Source: Turritopsis dohrnii (lineage: Eukaryota > Cnidaria > Hydrozoa > Anthoathecata > Oceaniidae). From it: 64,000 bases of DNA. The position numbers and the translations under genes were made by a program. Positions 20,501 to 29,472 of this stretch are shown here, piece by piece; position 1 is the stretch's first letter; every line of letters begins with the position of its first letter. Below the pieces are notes generated by a model. It did not search any database, was not told where the DNA came from, and worked only from the letters and a program-made list of their open reading frames with translations. Location: assembly GCA_027922465.2 (NCBI GenBank), contig BQMF02000011.1:1612001-1676000 (forward strand), in the 5' to 3' direction.

Positions 20501-22819
20501 GGTTGGGATGACGAAGTTTCTGACGATCTAAAGCTTGTGTGGTTTGATTTTGTAACTCTCTTGAAAAGTTTAAATTCTGTAAGATTGAAGCGTCTAATTT
20601 TGGAGTCTGAGTGTGAACGTACCGAGTTGCATGGATTTTGTGATAGCTCAAATGAAGTTTATTGTGCAGTCGTTTATTTAAGAATTGTTACGGTTCGTGG
20701 AGTTTCTGTGAATTTTGTTTGTGCCAAAACCAAAGTTGCTCCCTTGAAATCTTTATCTATTCCGAAACTTGAGTTGTTAGGTTGTCTTTTGTTAGCAGAT
20801 CTTTTGAGCGAATGCCAATCAGCCTTTTCGGGGAGGGTTGTCATAAGTGACGTTTTTTGTTGGTCTGATTCTGAGATTGCATTATGTTGGATTAAGGGAA
20901 AGGAGAAATGTTGGAAGCCTTGGGTGGAAAATCGAGTCGTCAAAATTAGAAAAGTTGTTGATAGAGAAAGATGGTTCCATGTGAAGGGTGTGGAGAACCC
21001 AGCTGACTTCCCAACGCGTTCTTTTGAATCTTTTTCTGATTGCTGGATAAAAGGTCCTCATTTTCTATTAAGTTCTTCTATTGACGTAAATCTTTTTGAA
21101 TGCAACAATGAGTCTTTGTTAGATGAAGTGAAAAGAGAGGAGAAAAGAAGTGCTGTTGAATCTCTTACGTTAGCAGCTATTTCAAAGAACAAAGGTAATG
21201 GCTCTTTATTTACCGAGGTCGACATTGCACGCTATGGTTCTTTGAACAAATTGATAACAATAGTAGGTTACGTATATCGATTTATCAACAATGCGAAAAA
21301 TCACGTCAAAAAGAACAAAGATCTTATCATTTACGAAAACATGCTTTCTGTTGCTGAATATAATGAAGCATTAATTCGACTCATCAAAGAAGAACAATTG
21401 GCCATTCGTTCCGACAGAATTTTTCCGAAACTGAAGAATTCATTGAAACTATTCAATGACGAAAATGGAATCCTTCGACTTCAAGGACGATTTTCTCAAT
21501 CACATCTGAAGTTCCAACAAAAGCATCCCGCTCTCCTACGTAGCGATAGTTTTCTAACGAAATTAATAGTACGTGACGCACACGAAAGAAAGCTCCATCA
21601 CGGTGTAGAAACAACTTTGGCATGTGTAAGAGAAAAGTTTTGGATAATTAAAGGTCGTAAGACAGTTCAAAGTATTTTGAGAAAATGCGTTATTTGCAAA
21701 CGTTTCAATGCCAGAACATTTCTACCCCCTCCGACACCAGACATTCCAAGTTTTCGTATTGAATGTGATTTTGCTTTCCAGACTACGGGATTAGATTTTT
21801 GTGGTCCGCTTTATGTTAAATGTAATTGCAAGGACTCCTTATCCTCTAAGGTCTATATCTTGATTTTGACTTGCGCGACTAGCAGAGCGCTGCATCTTGA
21901 ATTAGTGCCAGATTTGGGTAACGAGTCGTTTATCCGTGCTGTAAGTCGTTTTTTCTCAAGAAGAGGCTATCCAAACTTAGTCGTCCATGACAACGCAAAA
22001 ACATTTCGTTCAAAAGAAGTAAAACATTTTTTCCTGAAGAAGGGCGTGCATCAGCAGTTCATCTTGGCATCAGCTCCTTGGTGGGGTGGTTTTTACGAGC
22101 GTTTAGTCCGAAATGTAAAATCTACGCTCAGAAAAATTCTTGGTAAATCGTTACTTTCCTTTGAAGAACTAACTACTTTTTTATGTGAAGTCGAAGCGAC
22201 AATAAACTCTCGTCCTCTAACGTATTTGAACGAGGATGATCTAGACACGCCGTTAACTCCATTTCATCTTATTTATGGAAGAAACATTTTATCGCAGAAT
22301 CCCCTCAGTGTAAATAGAAAAAACGAACTACTTCATCCGTCCAAACGCATTAAATATATTTCGACTCTTATTGAACATTTCTGGAAACGTTTTTCTTCGT
22401 GTTATCTCGGTGATCTCAAACAAGTAAATCTTTATCGTATTCCAAAGTCAACAACTCAAGAATTATTATGTGTTGGCGATATCGTGCTGCTAAAGGAAGA
22501 ATCACTACCTCGCAATCGTTGGCGAATGGGCCGTGTGATAGAACTGGTCATCGGTCGTGACGGACGCTGCCGTGGTGCAAGGATCGCAACAACGTCTAAT
22601 GCTGGTCGTCAAACCATATCAAGTCGTCCTATACAGAAATTGGTCCCTCTTGTTCAGCACGAGACTCAACCCATTTCGGAATCTAAGGAAGGTTGCGCGC
22701 GAAGCGAATCTGCAAGCGATGATAGTGAGATCTTAGAGCAAAACACAATAATGAGATCGAAACGTCAAGCGGCAGTACAAGGACAGGAAATAAGACGATT
22801 ACGAGAAAAATTTGGATAA
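17519..22819 (+). CDS. BEL/Pao Gag-Pol polyprotein, 1766 aa
   Basis: Single intact ORF. Approximate residues: coiled N-terminal region 1-115; Gag domain 125-320 (VFKGDVLQWRGFYEQF); CCHC-type zinc knuckles 331-395 (CFVCLGSGHQKKDC); aspartic protease near 455 (LFDSGSERSF); reverse transcriptase about 735-960 with LADIKKAFLNAE and the catalytic FYVDD near 869; RNase H about 1035-1150 (GFCDSS, WSDSE); integrase zinc-binding HHCC region about 1350-1400; DDE core with Asp in TGLDFCG, Asp in VVHDNA and Glu in EATINSRPL (about 1423, 1488, 1559); C-terminal domain with GDIVLLKE near 1652. All expected catalytic residues are present, so the element may be competent. The ATG is 639 bases after the LTR, following a leader with a run of more than 20 A. 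Confidence 0.95.
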   Translation: MSSLARKQNRRNALRSSLKGLIDEARLALGEAEPNEARLLGLKNSIESNIEVLNTLDNEIVSALDPDYVEQDTLDSIAAVQPTHELLASLQLKMEKLRVDALKVSSSDPDRGSSVGSSGIKSFRLPRKDLTVFKGDVLQWRGFYEQFTKIVHENEELSEINKFVYLKSFLGDQALGVVSGLSLTAENYKEALDLLNGRYGNPQVLISAYMESLLKLNKVKSLSDINGLRKLANDIENCVRNLRSMNVETSTYGGLLIPILKERLPDELIFHISRRFEDDIWTLDRLIEFMNKEIQISANCTTFYKSSSSHYQDKSTAYNLGIGAESEDVRKCVFCSKFHNSWQCRKVTNVKSRIDILKRKRRCFVCLGSGHQKKDCSSKYICKHCSGRHHIAICFGKFIGKEEDKANSEHTTDEKIVDSPQNLVMSTRAERDSILLETATVHVHDSYEKSREKAKILFDSGSERSFIRDDLRRKLKLETVRQEKVLIQVFGDSGDKQYKLLDVVKFKIKHKEKYSFTFVEALCVPKICGAVSKKVDISKYEHLRNLKLADSFDGSFNVPVGVVVGIDFYYDFFTGKSRRGKCGGPVASETVLGWVLAGKAKAKVEKEAGNFHTLRCAVEQEDDGLRKSLERFWEVENIGPKDCVVHQFESDIVHNGVRYEVKLPFKPDHDTLPDNFETSKKRLQSLTRKIEKTPKVLQDYKEVFVEYEKEGIIERVPESEISAEVGKVHYLPHRPVIREDRETTKIRAVFDASCAINGPSLNECLYSGPNLLSKVFDMLLRFRLNKVAILADIKKAFLNAEVCKEHRDFLRFLWYDFQHENPKLIIFRFLRVVFGLTSSPFLLNGTVKQHLEKFLPSDRELVERLLKDFYVDDLISGTDNAEKGTILFVRATQIMKEAGLELRKWITNDSELRSVFIGDSEFSRSKKVLGVDWDILDDEFVFNFRKFLEMCDGLKLTKRNILCVSASFYDPLGFISPVTARVKVLFQLLCKNKLGWDDEVSDDLKLVWFDFVTLLKSLNSVRLKRLILESECERTELHGFCDSSNEVYCAVVYLRIVTVRGVSVNFVCAKTKVAPLKSLSIPKLELLGCLLLADLLSECQSAFSGRVVISDVFCWSDSEIALCWIKGKEKCWKPWVENRVVKIRKVVDRERWFHVKGVENPADFPTRSFESFSDCWIKGPHFLLSSSIDVNLFECNNESLLDEVKREEKRSAVESLTLAAISKNKGNGSLFTEVDIARYGSLNKLITIVGYVYRFINNAKNHVKKNKDLIIYENMLSVAEYNEALIRLIKEEQLAIRSDRIFPKLKNSLKLFNDENGILRLQGRFSQSHLKFQQKHPALLRSDSFLTKLIVRDAHERKLHHGVETTLACVREKFWIIKGRKTVQSILRKCVICKRFNARTFLPPPTPDIPSFRIECDFAFQTTGLDFCGPLYVKCNCKDSLSSKVYILILTCATSRALHLELVPDLGNESFIRAVSRFFSRRGYPNLVVHDNAKTFRSKEVKHFFLKKGVHQQFILASAPWWGGFYERLVRNVKSTLRKILGKSLLSFEELTTFLCEVEATINSRPLTYLNEDDLDTPLTPFHLIYGRNILSQNPLSVNRKNELLHPSKRIKYISTLIEHFWKRFSSCYLGDLKQVNLYRIPKSTTQELLCVGDIVLLKEESLPRNRWRMGRVIELVIGRDGRCRGARIATTSNAGRQTISSRPIQKLVPLVQHETQPISESKEGCARSESASDDSEILEQNTIMRSKRQAAVQGQEIRRLREKFG

Positions 22820-22828
22820 TCCAAATTT

Positions 22829-22837
22829 TGGGGGGAG
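22829..22837 (+). promoter_or_regulatory. Polypurine tract of the BEL/Pao element
   Basis: Purine tract GGGGGGAG, preceded by a T run, abuts the first TG of the 3' LTR. This is the usual plus-strand primer position. Confidence 0.75.
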
Positions 22838-23119
22838 TGTAAAAAGAAGAGATTTGTTATAAGAGACTTTTGTTTATTTCTGTTATATTCTTTGTTTTTA
22901 TTCTTTATATATCTTATGACGTAACGCGCAGCCGCGTGGGCGCGCTTAGCTATATATTTTTAAGAAGTTAATTTTGAGTTCAGTCCTTTATTGAGAGAGC
23001 TGCTGTAAAGTCATGAAGATGTAAATAGAAGAAATCATAAAAAGAACCTCGATTCCGTTCCTGTGTGGTATCTATCTCTCCATTCGAAAATAGAAAATAA
23101 ATTTGCCCCTATTTCTACA
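22838..23119 (+). repeat. 3' LTR of the BEL/Pao element
   Basis: 282 bp. I found no difference from the 5' LTR when reading base by base. Confidence 0.95.
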
Positions 23120-23124
23120 ATCTA

Positions 23125-23563
23125 TTTTAATCTGATCGAACGTTTTTTTTTATTCTCTTTATTCATTTAGCACGTGCATTTTTTCTCTCCTCCCGTGTGA
23201 ACGTTTTAAGAAGAGAAACCATTTTCGACCTGTTTGATAGCACCCATGTTTGAGCGCGTAACTTTTTTAAAAAAGCTTTTTTACAAAAGCTAATAAAAAG
23301 TGGAAGTTCTTCTTCCTACGTTTTGAGTGTATTGTTGTACTGATCAACGATTGGTTTTAAAAAATAAATAAGTCACACATAATGAAAAGCCTGAAAAATA
23401 GTTAATGTAACACTGATGTAACACTGACTGCACACCAGAGGTTGTGACTTCGAATCTTTTCCAAGTTGTATGAGCCGTTTATAAAGTAATTTGCCGTTTA
23501 TTGATACAGTGATACACAGAGCAGGTGGATATGGGCGGCGAGCGACGCCGCCTTGGCGGCTAG
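23125..23563 (+). mobile_element. Helitron-like unit 1, right part
   Basis: Continuation of unit 1 after the BEL/Pao target duplication, ending in the GGCGGCG hairpin and CTAG. Confidence 0.7.
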
Positions 23564-24653
23564 TCTATATATTAATAGCCGATTCTCCGTCTGTTTGTTT
23601 GTTTGTTTGTGCGTTTGTTTGTTTGTAAGTCACGCAAAATGGTAGATTAAGTTGTGAGCGAAATTATTTCTTTTTTTGTGTGCGACGTGAGTTCGAAGCA
23701 AATACATTGCAACCCCAATCGAACGTGACTTTTTTTGGCTGATGAACTAATAGGAATAACGTTTTATTTTTATCATTATTATTAGTTTTATATTCCACGT
23801 TGACTTGGCTTTGAAAACAGTACATCAACTAAATACAAAGAAACTAACTGATTAAACATTTTGGACAAAAAGCAGCAGTGGCAGAACGTGACAGCATATG
23901 TTCGGTTTGCCACTGACTCTTGCCTGACTGTCTGAGACGGGTGAACATTTATTTTGAGCAATCAAAATGTTTAAAAACCGATAGGTAAAAAAAGAGTATC
24001 ATATCAAAACAAAATGTTTTTTTTTTTTGCTTTTCTTTTAATAATTTAATTTCTTCTTTTAATTGTTAAGCGTTCTAATCGAACGTATTTTTATTCTATT
24101 TATTCATTTAGCACGTGCCTTTTTTCTCTCCTCCGTGTGAACTTTTTAAGAAGAGAAACCATTTTCCCCCTTACGTTTGATAGCACCCATGTTAGAGAGC
24201 GCGTAACGTTTTTAAAACAAAAGCTAATAAAAAGTTTTTTTCTCTCTACGTTTTGAGTGCATTGTTGTACTGATCAACGATTGTTTTAAAAAATAAATAA
24301 CACATGAAATTTGGGTTTTTTTGGAACCATTGTTTAAACTGATATTTGATATTTGATTTCGAATCTGCCTCTAGGATAACTGACGTTTTTTCGGGTCCGC
24401 GATACAGGCGACGGGGTGACAAAAAATTTGGGTCTAATTTTTTTGGGAGGGGTCTGTGACGTCATCAAAATCTTTGAAGAATGATATCTCTGTAACGGTT
24501 GATCGTAGCGGAACGATCCCATAAATTTTTTTAATCAGTTTTTCGAGCTCTACAACATGGTAACACTTTCGGTTGCCAATTCCTTAATTTTTTTTTTCGT
24601 GAAGTCAACGCATGCTGAACATGGGCGGCGAGCGACGCCGCCTTGGCGGCTAG
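23564..24653 (+). mobile_element. Helitron-like unit 2 (mosaic of two subtypes)
   Basis: 1090 bp. The left two thirds matches units 1, 3 and 4 (GTGCGACGTGAGTTCGAAGC and onward). From about 24361 it matches units 5 and 6 (GGATAACTGACGTTTTTT, GTCTGTGACGTCATCAAAAT, TTTCGAGCTCTACAA). It is therefore a chimera of the two subtypes. Confidence 0.7.
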
Positions 24654-25513
24654 TCTATATATTAATAGCCGATTCTCTGTCTGTCTGTCTGTTTGTTTGT
24701 TTGTAAGTCACGCAAAATGGTAGATTAAGTTGTGAGCGAAATTATTTCTTTTTTTGTGTGCGACGTGAGTTCGAAGCAAATACATTGCAACCCCAATCGA
24801 ACGTGACTTTTTTTGGCTGATGAACTAATAGGAATAACGTTTTGTTTTTATCATTATTGTTAGTTTTATATTCCACGTTGACTTGGCTTTGAAAACAGTA
24901 CATCAACTAAATACAAAGTCACTAACTGATAAAACATTTTGGACAAAAAGCAGCCGTGGGAGAACGTGGTAGCATCTCGGTTTGCCAGTGTATCCTAACG
25001 TATCCTTGCCTGACTGTCTGAGACGGGTGAACTTTTTTTTTCGAGTAATGAAAATGTTTAAAAACCTATAGGTAAAAAAAAATATCATAAAACAAAATAT
25101 TTTTTTTTTGCTTTTGTCATAATAGTTGTCTTTAATCGATTTCTTTTAATCTATTTTATTTTATATCAGATCGAACGTTTTTTTTATTCACTTGATTCAT
25201 TTAGCACGTGCCTTTTCTTCTCTCCTCCCGTGTGGTCTTTTTAAGAAGAGAATCCATTTTCCCCTTACGTTTGATAGCACCCATGTTAGAGCGCGTAACT
25301 TTTTTTAAACAAAAGCTAATAAAAAGTTGAAGTTTTCTCTCTATACGTTTTGAGTGTATTGTTACACTGATAAAAGATTGGTTTTACCGGAGGTTGTGAC
25401 TTCGAATCTGCTTCTGGTTGTACGAGCCGTTTATAAGGAAATTTGACGTTTATTGATACAGTGATACAGAGCAGTTGGACATGGGCGGCGAGCGACGCCG
25501 CCTTGGCGGCTAG
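24654..25513 (+). mobile_element. Helitron-like unit 3
   Basis: 860 bp, subtype 1. It shares the 5' and 3' ends and the ACTGTCTGAGACGGGTGAAC and CGTTTGATAGCACCCATG blocks with units 1 and 4. Confidence 0.7.
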
Positions 25514-26367
25514 TCTATATATTAATAGCCGATTCTCTGTTTGTTTGTCTGTTTGTTTGTCTGTCACGCAAAATGGTAGATTGAGTTGTGAGCGAAATTA
25601 TTTCTTTTTTTGTGTGCGACGTGAGTTCGAAGCAAATACATTGCAACCCCAATCGAACGTGACTTTTTTTGGCTGATGAACTAATAGGAATAACGTTTTG
25701 TTTTTATCATTATTGTTAGTTTTATATTCCACGTTGACTTGGCTTTGAAAACAGTACATCAACTAAATACAAAGAAACTAACTGATTAAACATTTTGGAC
25801 AAAAAGCAGCAGTGGCAGAACGTGGCAGCATGTGCGATTTGCCACTATCTCTTGCCTGACTGTCTGAGACGGGTGAACTTTTTTTTTGAGCAATCAAAAT
25901 GTTTAAAAACCGATAGGTAAAAAAAGAGTATTATATCAAAACAAAATGTGATTTTTTTTTTTTTTTTGCTTTTCTTTTAACAAATTAATTTCTTCTTTTA
26001 ATTGTTAAGCGTTCTGATCGAACGTTTTTTATTCTATTTATTCAATTAGCACGTGCCTTTTTTCTCTCCTCCGTCGTGATGTTTTTAAGAAGAGAAACTA
26101 TTTCTTCCTTACGTTTGATAGCACCCATGTTAGAGTGGGTAACTTTTTTAAAACAAAAGCTAATAAAAAGTTGAAGTTTTTTCTCTCTACATTTGAGTGT
26201 ATTGTTACACTGATAAAAGATTGGTTTTATCAGAGGTTGTGACTTCGAATATGCTTCTGGTTGAACACAAGTTGTACAAGCCGTTTATAAGGAAATTTGA
26301 CGTTTATTGATACAGTGATACAGAGCATGTGAACATCGGCGGCGAGCGACGCCGCCTTGGCGGCTAG
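25514..26367 (+). mobile_element. Helitron-like unit 4
   Basis: 854 bp, subtype 1, very close to unit 3. It ends with the same hairpin and CTAG. Confidence 0.7.
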
Positions 26368-26842
26368 TCTATATATTAATAGCCGATTCTCTGTTTGTCT
26401 GTTTGTTTGTCTGTCACGCAAAATGGTAGATTAAGTTGTTAGAGTAATTATTTTATTTTGTTTTGTGCGACGTCAGTGTGAAACCATTGTATTGAGGCCC
26501 TAATCGAATGCGACGATTAGGGAAAATTTTCTCGGTAACCAATAGGGATAACTGACGTTTTTTGGGGTCCACGATATTGGCCATGGAGTGACGAAAAAAT
26601 TTGGGCAAAATTTTTGGGGACGGGGCACTATGACGTCATCAAAACTTTTAATCGACGATATCTCCGAAACGGTTCGTCATAGACATATGATCCTATACAT
26701 TTTCTTGCTCAGAATTTCGAGCTCTACAAGATGGTAACACTTCGCATTATCAATTCCTTAATTTCATTTTTCGTGAACTCTTTGGGAGGTGACACAACGC
26801 AGGCTGAACATGGGCGGCGAGCGACGCCGCCTTGGCGGCTAG
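26368..26842 (+). mobile_element. Helitron-like unit 5 (short subtype)
   Basis: 475 bp, subtype 2, with GTGCGACGTCAGTGTGAAAC and TATGACGTCATCAAAAC. It keeps both termini of the long units but a different, shorter interior. Confidence 0.7.
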
Positions 26843-27317
26843 TCTATATATTAATAGCCGATTCTCTGTTTGTCTGTTTGTTTGTAAGTCACGCAAAATG
26901 GTAGATTGAGTTGTGAGAGTAATTACTTTATTTTATTTTGTGCGACGTCAGTGTGAAACCATTGTATTGATACCCAAATCGAATGCGACGTTTAGGGAAA
27001 ATTATCTCGGTAACCAATAGGGATAACTGACGTTTTTTGGGGTCTGCAATATCAGCCATGGGGTGACGAAAAATTTGGGTCTAATTTTTTAGGGGGACGG
27101 GTCTGTGACGTCATCAAAATTTTTGATCAACGATATCTCTGTAACGGTGCGTCATAGACATATGATCCTATACATTTTCTTGCTCAGAATTTCGAGCTCT
27201 ACAAGATGGTAGCACTTTCTATTATCAATCTCTTAATTCCAGTTTCCGTGAACTCTTTGGGAAGTGACACAACGCAGGCTGAACATGGGCGGCGAGCGAC
27301 GCCGCCTTGGCGGCTAG
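26843..27317 (+). mobile_element. Helitron-like unit 6 (short subtype)
   Basis: 475 bp, same length and interior as unit 5. It ends CTAG at 27314-27317, followed by T of non-repeat DNA. Confidence 0.7.
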
Positions 27318-27797
27318 TATGCTATTAAAAGTACTTTGATACTTGAAATTACATATGTTTTTCTTCTTGTTAGCAAAACCTCAGTTCAAATAGTTAGCAA
27401 ATTGTTAGCTATTTCACTGTCTTTGTACATTAAGGCTTTCAAAGATCTAGTTCAAAACAGCAGTTATTTGTTCGAATTCATTTTTGGTTTTATGAAATTA
27501 TAGTTAAGAACATATATTTTTCTTTCGAAGAAGCGCGTGTTTTTTTTTTACAACATAAGCTCTTATGAGAAAAACCGTTCAAAAAAAATTATGTTACACA
27601 ACTCACGCATGTATAATTCTTTTGTCTTTGCTGGTGTTTTATGATTAAACCCTACTTACACTAACTAATCATTTAAAAATTATCGTTTATGCCTGTTTTC
27701 CACGAGTGAGATATCGCTAAAAACAACCTTTTAAAGAACTTTTTAGAACTTTAAGTTTAAGTAAAATTTCGAAAGCTTCTGTGTAACAAGTAAATTT

Positions 27798-27830
27798 GCT
27801 GCTACCGTTTTGCGCCATCTGGCTCTTGTT
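27798..27830. repeat. 33-bp sequence with perfect inverted partner at 32288-32320
   Basis: GCTGCTACCGTTTTGCGCC followed by ATCTGGCTCTTGTT. The exact reverse complement occurs 4.5 kb away at 32288-32320, and both have TTTCGAAAG nearby. The pair could be arms of a small dispersed element or ends of a decayed larger one. Confidence 0.7.
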
Positions 27831-28069
27831 TTTCTTAAAACCTTTTGCAGAAAAGTCTCTTATATTTGTTTGAAACAGCGAGACATGACGTTATCTTTAC
27901 ATTTACCGTTCCAAAAAAACAGGTTTGTTAGCTGAGACAACAATCCTACTTCTTTGTATTAATGGCCTCACTTTCCTAGACAAGGACCTTTTCAGTTTAA
28001 CTACAGATTCCATTAATTTGATGTGTTATATCTTAAGAATCTGACAGCACAAGAATTAAAGAAATTAAC

Positions 28070-28191
28070 TACCGTATTTCCTCTAATAAACGCCACCCTC
28101 TAATAAACGCCACCCTTTATTAAACGCCGCAACCAAAAACTGGTATTTGTAATAAAACGCCGCGGGTTTTTTTAGAGTAGCTAATACGGTA
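28070..28191. mobile_element. Small MITE with TACCGTATT inverted ends
   Basis: 122 bp, bounded by TACCGTATT and AATACGGTA, with an interior of CTCTAATAAACGCCACC-type direct repeats. A related AATAAACGC-rich stretch without clear ends occurs at about 44360-44460. Confidence 0.6.
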
Positions 28192-28283
28192 CTTTCTTTT
28201 ACAATAATTTTAATAAAAATTGATATGCTTTTAAAAGATCTTCTCAAATCATGGAGGTACCTCCATGCTCAAATGCAACTCAC

Positions 28284-28601
28284 CAGTCGACGCAGAGAAG
28301 TAGAAAATTCAAAGATATTTTCCTTATCGTATGATGGGATGGTTGCAGTGAACGAAAGTATCACGCCACTTTGGTTGAACATCCACTTTGTTACGTTCAG
28401 CAGATTACTTCGATTCGATACTTTCTGAAATTTCACGTGATGAAATGAGTCATATGTTGTGATTGGTTGAACTTGCTTTTCGAATACATCGTCGTACAAT
28501 ACGATTCGCTCATCGGATCTCACACCAGTATGAAGAAGGAAAAATATGCGAAACAGAACAACAGACAACTTCATTTTTACAAAAATTCGTAAGCTGAGCA
28601 T
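28284..28601 (-). CDS. First coding exon of iGluR paralog B
   Basis: Closely matches exon 1 of iGluR A (DERIVLYDDVFEKQV against DERVILYDDVFEKQV, then shared KFQKVSNRSNLLNVTKWMF). It has a signal peptide and ends in phase 0 at GTGAGT, compatible with B exon 2 at 15703. No other receptor body lies between, so I assign it to B, which makes intron 1 about 12.6 kb. Two start codons are possible: 28601, or the Met ten codons in at 28574, which better matches A. Alternative: first exon of a third, truncated paralog. Confidence 0.75.
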
Positions 28602-29083
28602 TTTTGGATCGTATTTTGTTTTTGATGTATATATGCTCTGTTAATAATTTATTACCCATGAAAAGCTGTCGAATAAGACATTCTTATAGATTAAGAACTC
28701 CATTTTCGCTTCTTCATCTTTAATTTCGATTGTGAATTTACAATCTCCTTTCATGTGTCTTGGTGGTCATTTCGTATTTCCTTTAATTCCATTTCAAGGA
28801 TGAAATAAGAATGGAAAACTGTCAAGATACATCACTCAAATTTTGGTTTTGTTTTCAGTAAGAGAAAAAAAAATCAAACTGTTACAAAATGCAAACCAAA
28901 AATGTAGACGTTTTATGGTGGAAGTAAATGATTCATAGAATTAAAAAAAAGAAGCAATCTACAAAAGCAATAGTGAACATAACCTACAGTACCAGAAAAC
29001 TAAAATTAATAAACAACTCGAATACGTCAGTCACGAACAAAACACAAAGTATCTCAATCTATCAGGACGAAGACCATCATTAA

Positions 29084-29469
29084 GGGGGTGATCACATGGA
29101 GGGGGGCTAGCTCGGTTTGTCGAGATCTCGCTACTATTAAGAAAGTGTCATAAATTTGTGTTTGTGATCAGATGAGAAACGAGCCAGCCCGCTTTGCCGA
29201 GATCTCACTTTATTTAACCGAGATCTCGGTAAAGCGGGCTGAAGAATTTCTCATGTGATGGCTTTCAACCGGGCTGGCCCCCTTTGCCGGGATGAAATTG
29301 CATACACGGCGCATGCGTAAAGTTGAAAAATATAACAAATATCACGTGATCAATTCTTCAGCCCGCTTAACCGGGCTGATACTTTTCCATGTGATCATAA
29401 AAATTTATCAGCCCGCCTAACTGAGCCAGCCTGGTTTACCGGGCTAGCCCCCCTCATGTGATCACCCCC
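29084..29469. mobile_element. PIF/Harbinger-like MITE, 386 bp
   Basis: Terminal inverted repeats GGGGGTGATCACATG plus GAGGGGGGCTAGC (one-base indel between arms), flanked by TAA on both sides (29081-29083 and 29470-29472). A 3-bp TAA/TWA duplication and G-rich ends are the PIF/Harbinger pattern. The interior contains further palindromes such as ACCGAGATCTCGGT and repeated AGCCCGC/GCGGGCT. Confidence 0.75.
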
Positions 29470-29472
29470 TAA

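Larger units (their letters stand above)
16599..23119 (+). mobile_element. Complete BEL/Pao LTR retrotransposon
   Basis: A 6521-bp element with 282-bp LTRs beginning TG and ending CA that read identical by eye. It is flanked by 5-bp target duplications ATCTA (16594-16598 and 23120-23124). It has a primer-binding-site-like TGG start just after the 5' LTR, a G-rich polypurine tract before the 3' LTR, and one uninterrupted gag-pol ORF. Identical LTRs imply recent insertion. The domain order (protease, RT, RNase H, then integrase) and C-terminal domain are those of BEL/Pao. No envelope ORF is seen. Confidence 0.95.
16082..27317 (+). repeat. Head-to-tail array of six Helitron-like units
   Basis: Each unit starts TCTATATATTAATAGCCG and ends with hairpin GGCGGCG-AGCGA-CGCCGCC, then TTGGCGG and CTAG. 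Each CTAG is followed at once by the TCTATA of the next unit, with no host bases between. Units are 16082-16598 plus 23125-23563, 23564-24653, 24654-25513, 25514-26367, 26368-26842 and 26843-27317. A 5' TC end, a GC-rich hairpin and a 3' CTAG followed by T are the Helitron hallmarks. No Rep/helicase is encoded. The array lies in intron 1 of iGluR B. I see no unit outside it. Confidence 0.75.

Noticed and set aside
25316..26421. ORFs with TDKQTDKQTENRL-type starts
   Set aside because: They arise from the GTCT/GTTT microsatellite and shared ends of the Helitron-like units; no conserved protein.
16085..27318. CRISPR-like or satellite interpretation of the repeated units
   Set aside because: Units are 0.47-1.1 kb with Helitron-type ends and no short spacers, in a eukaryotic gene context.
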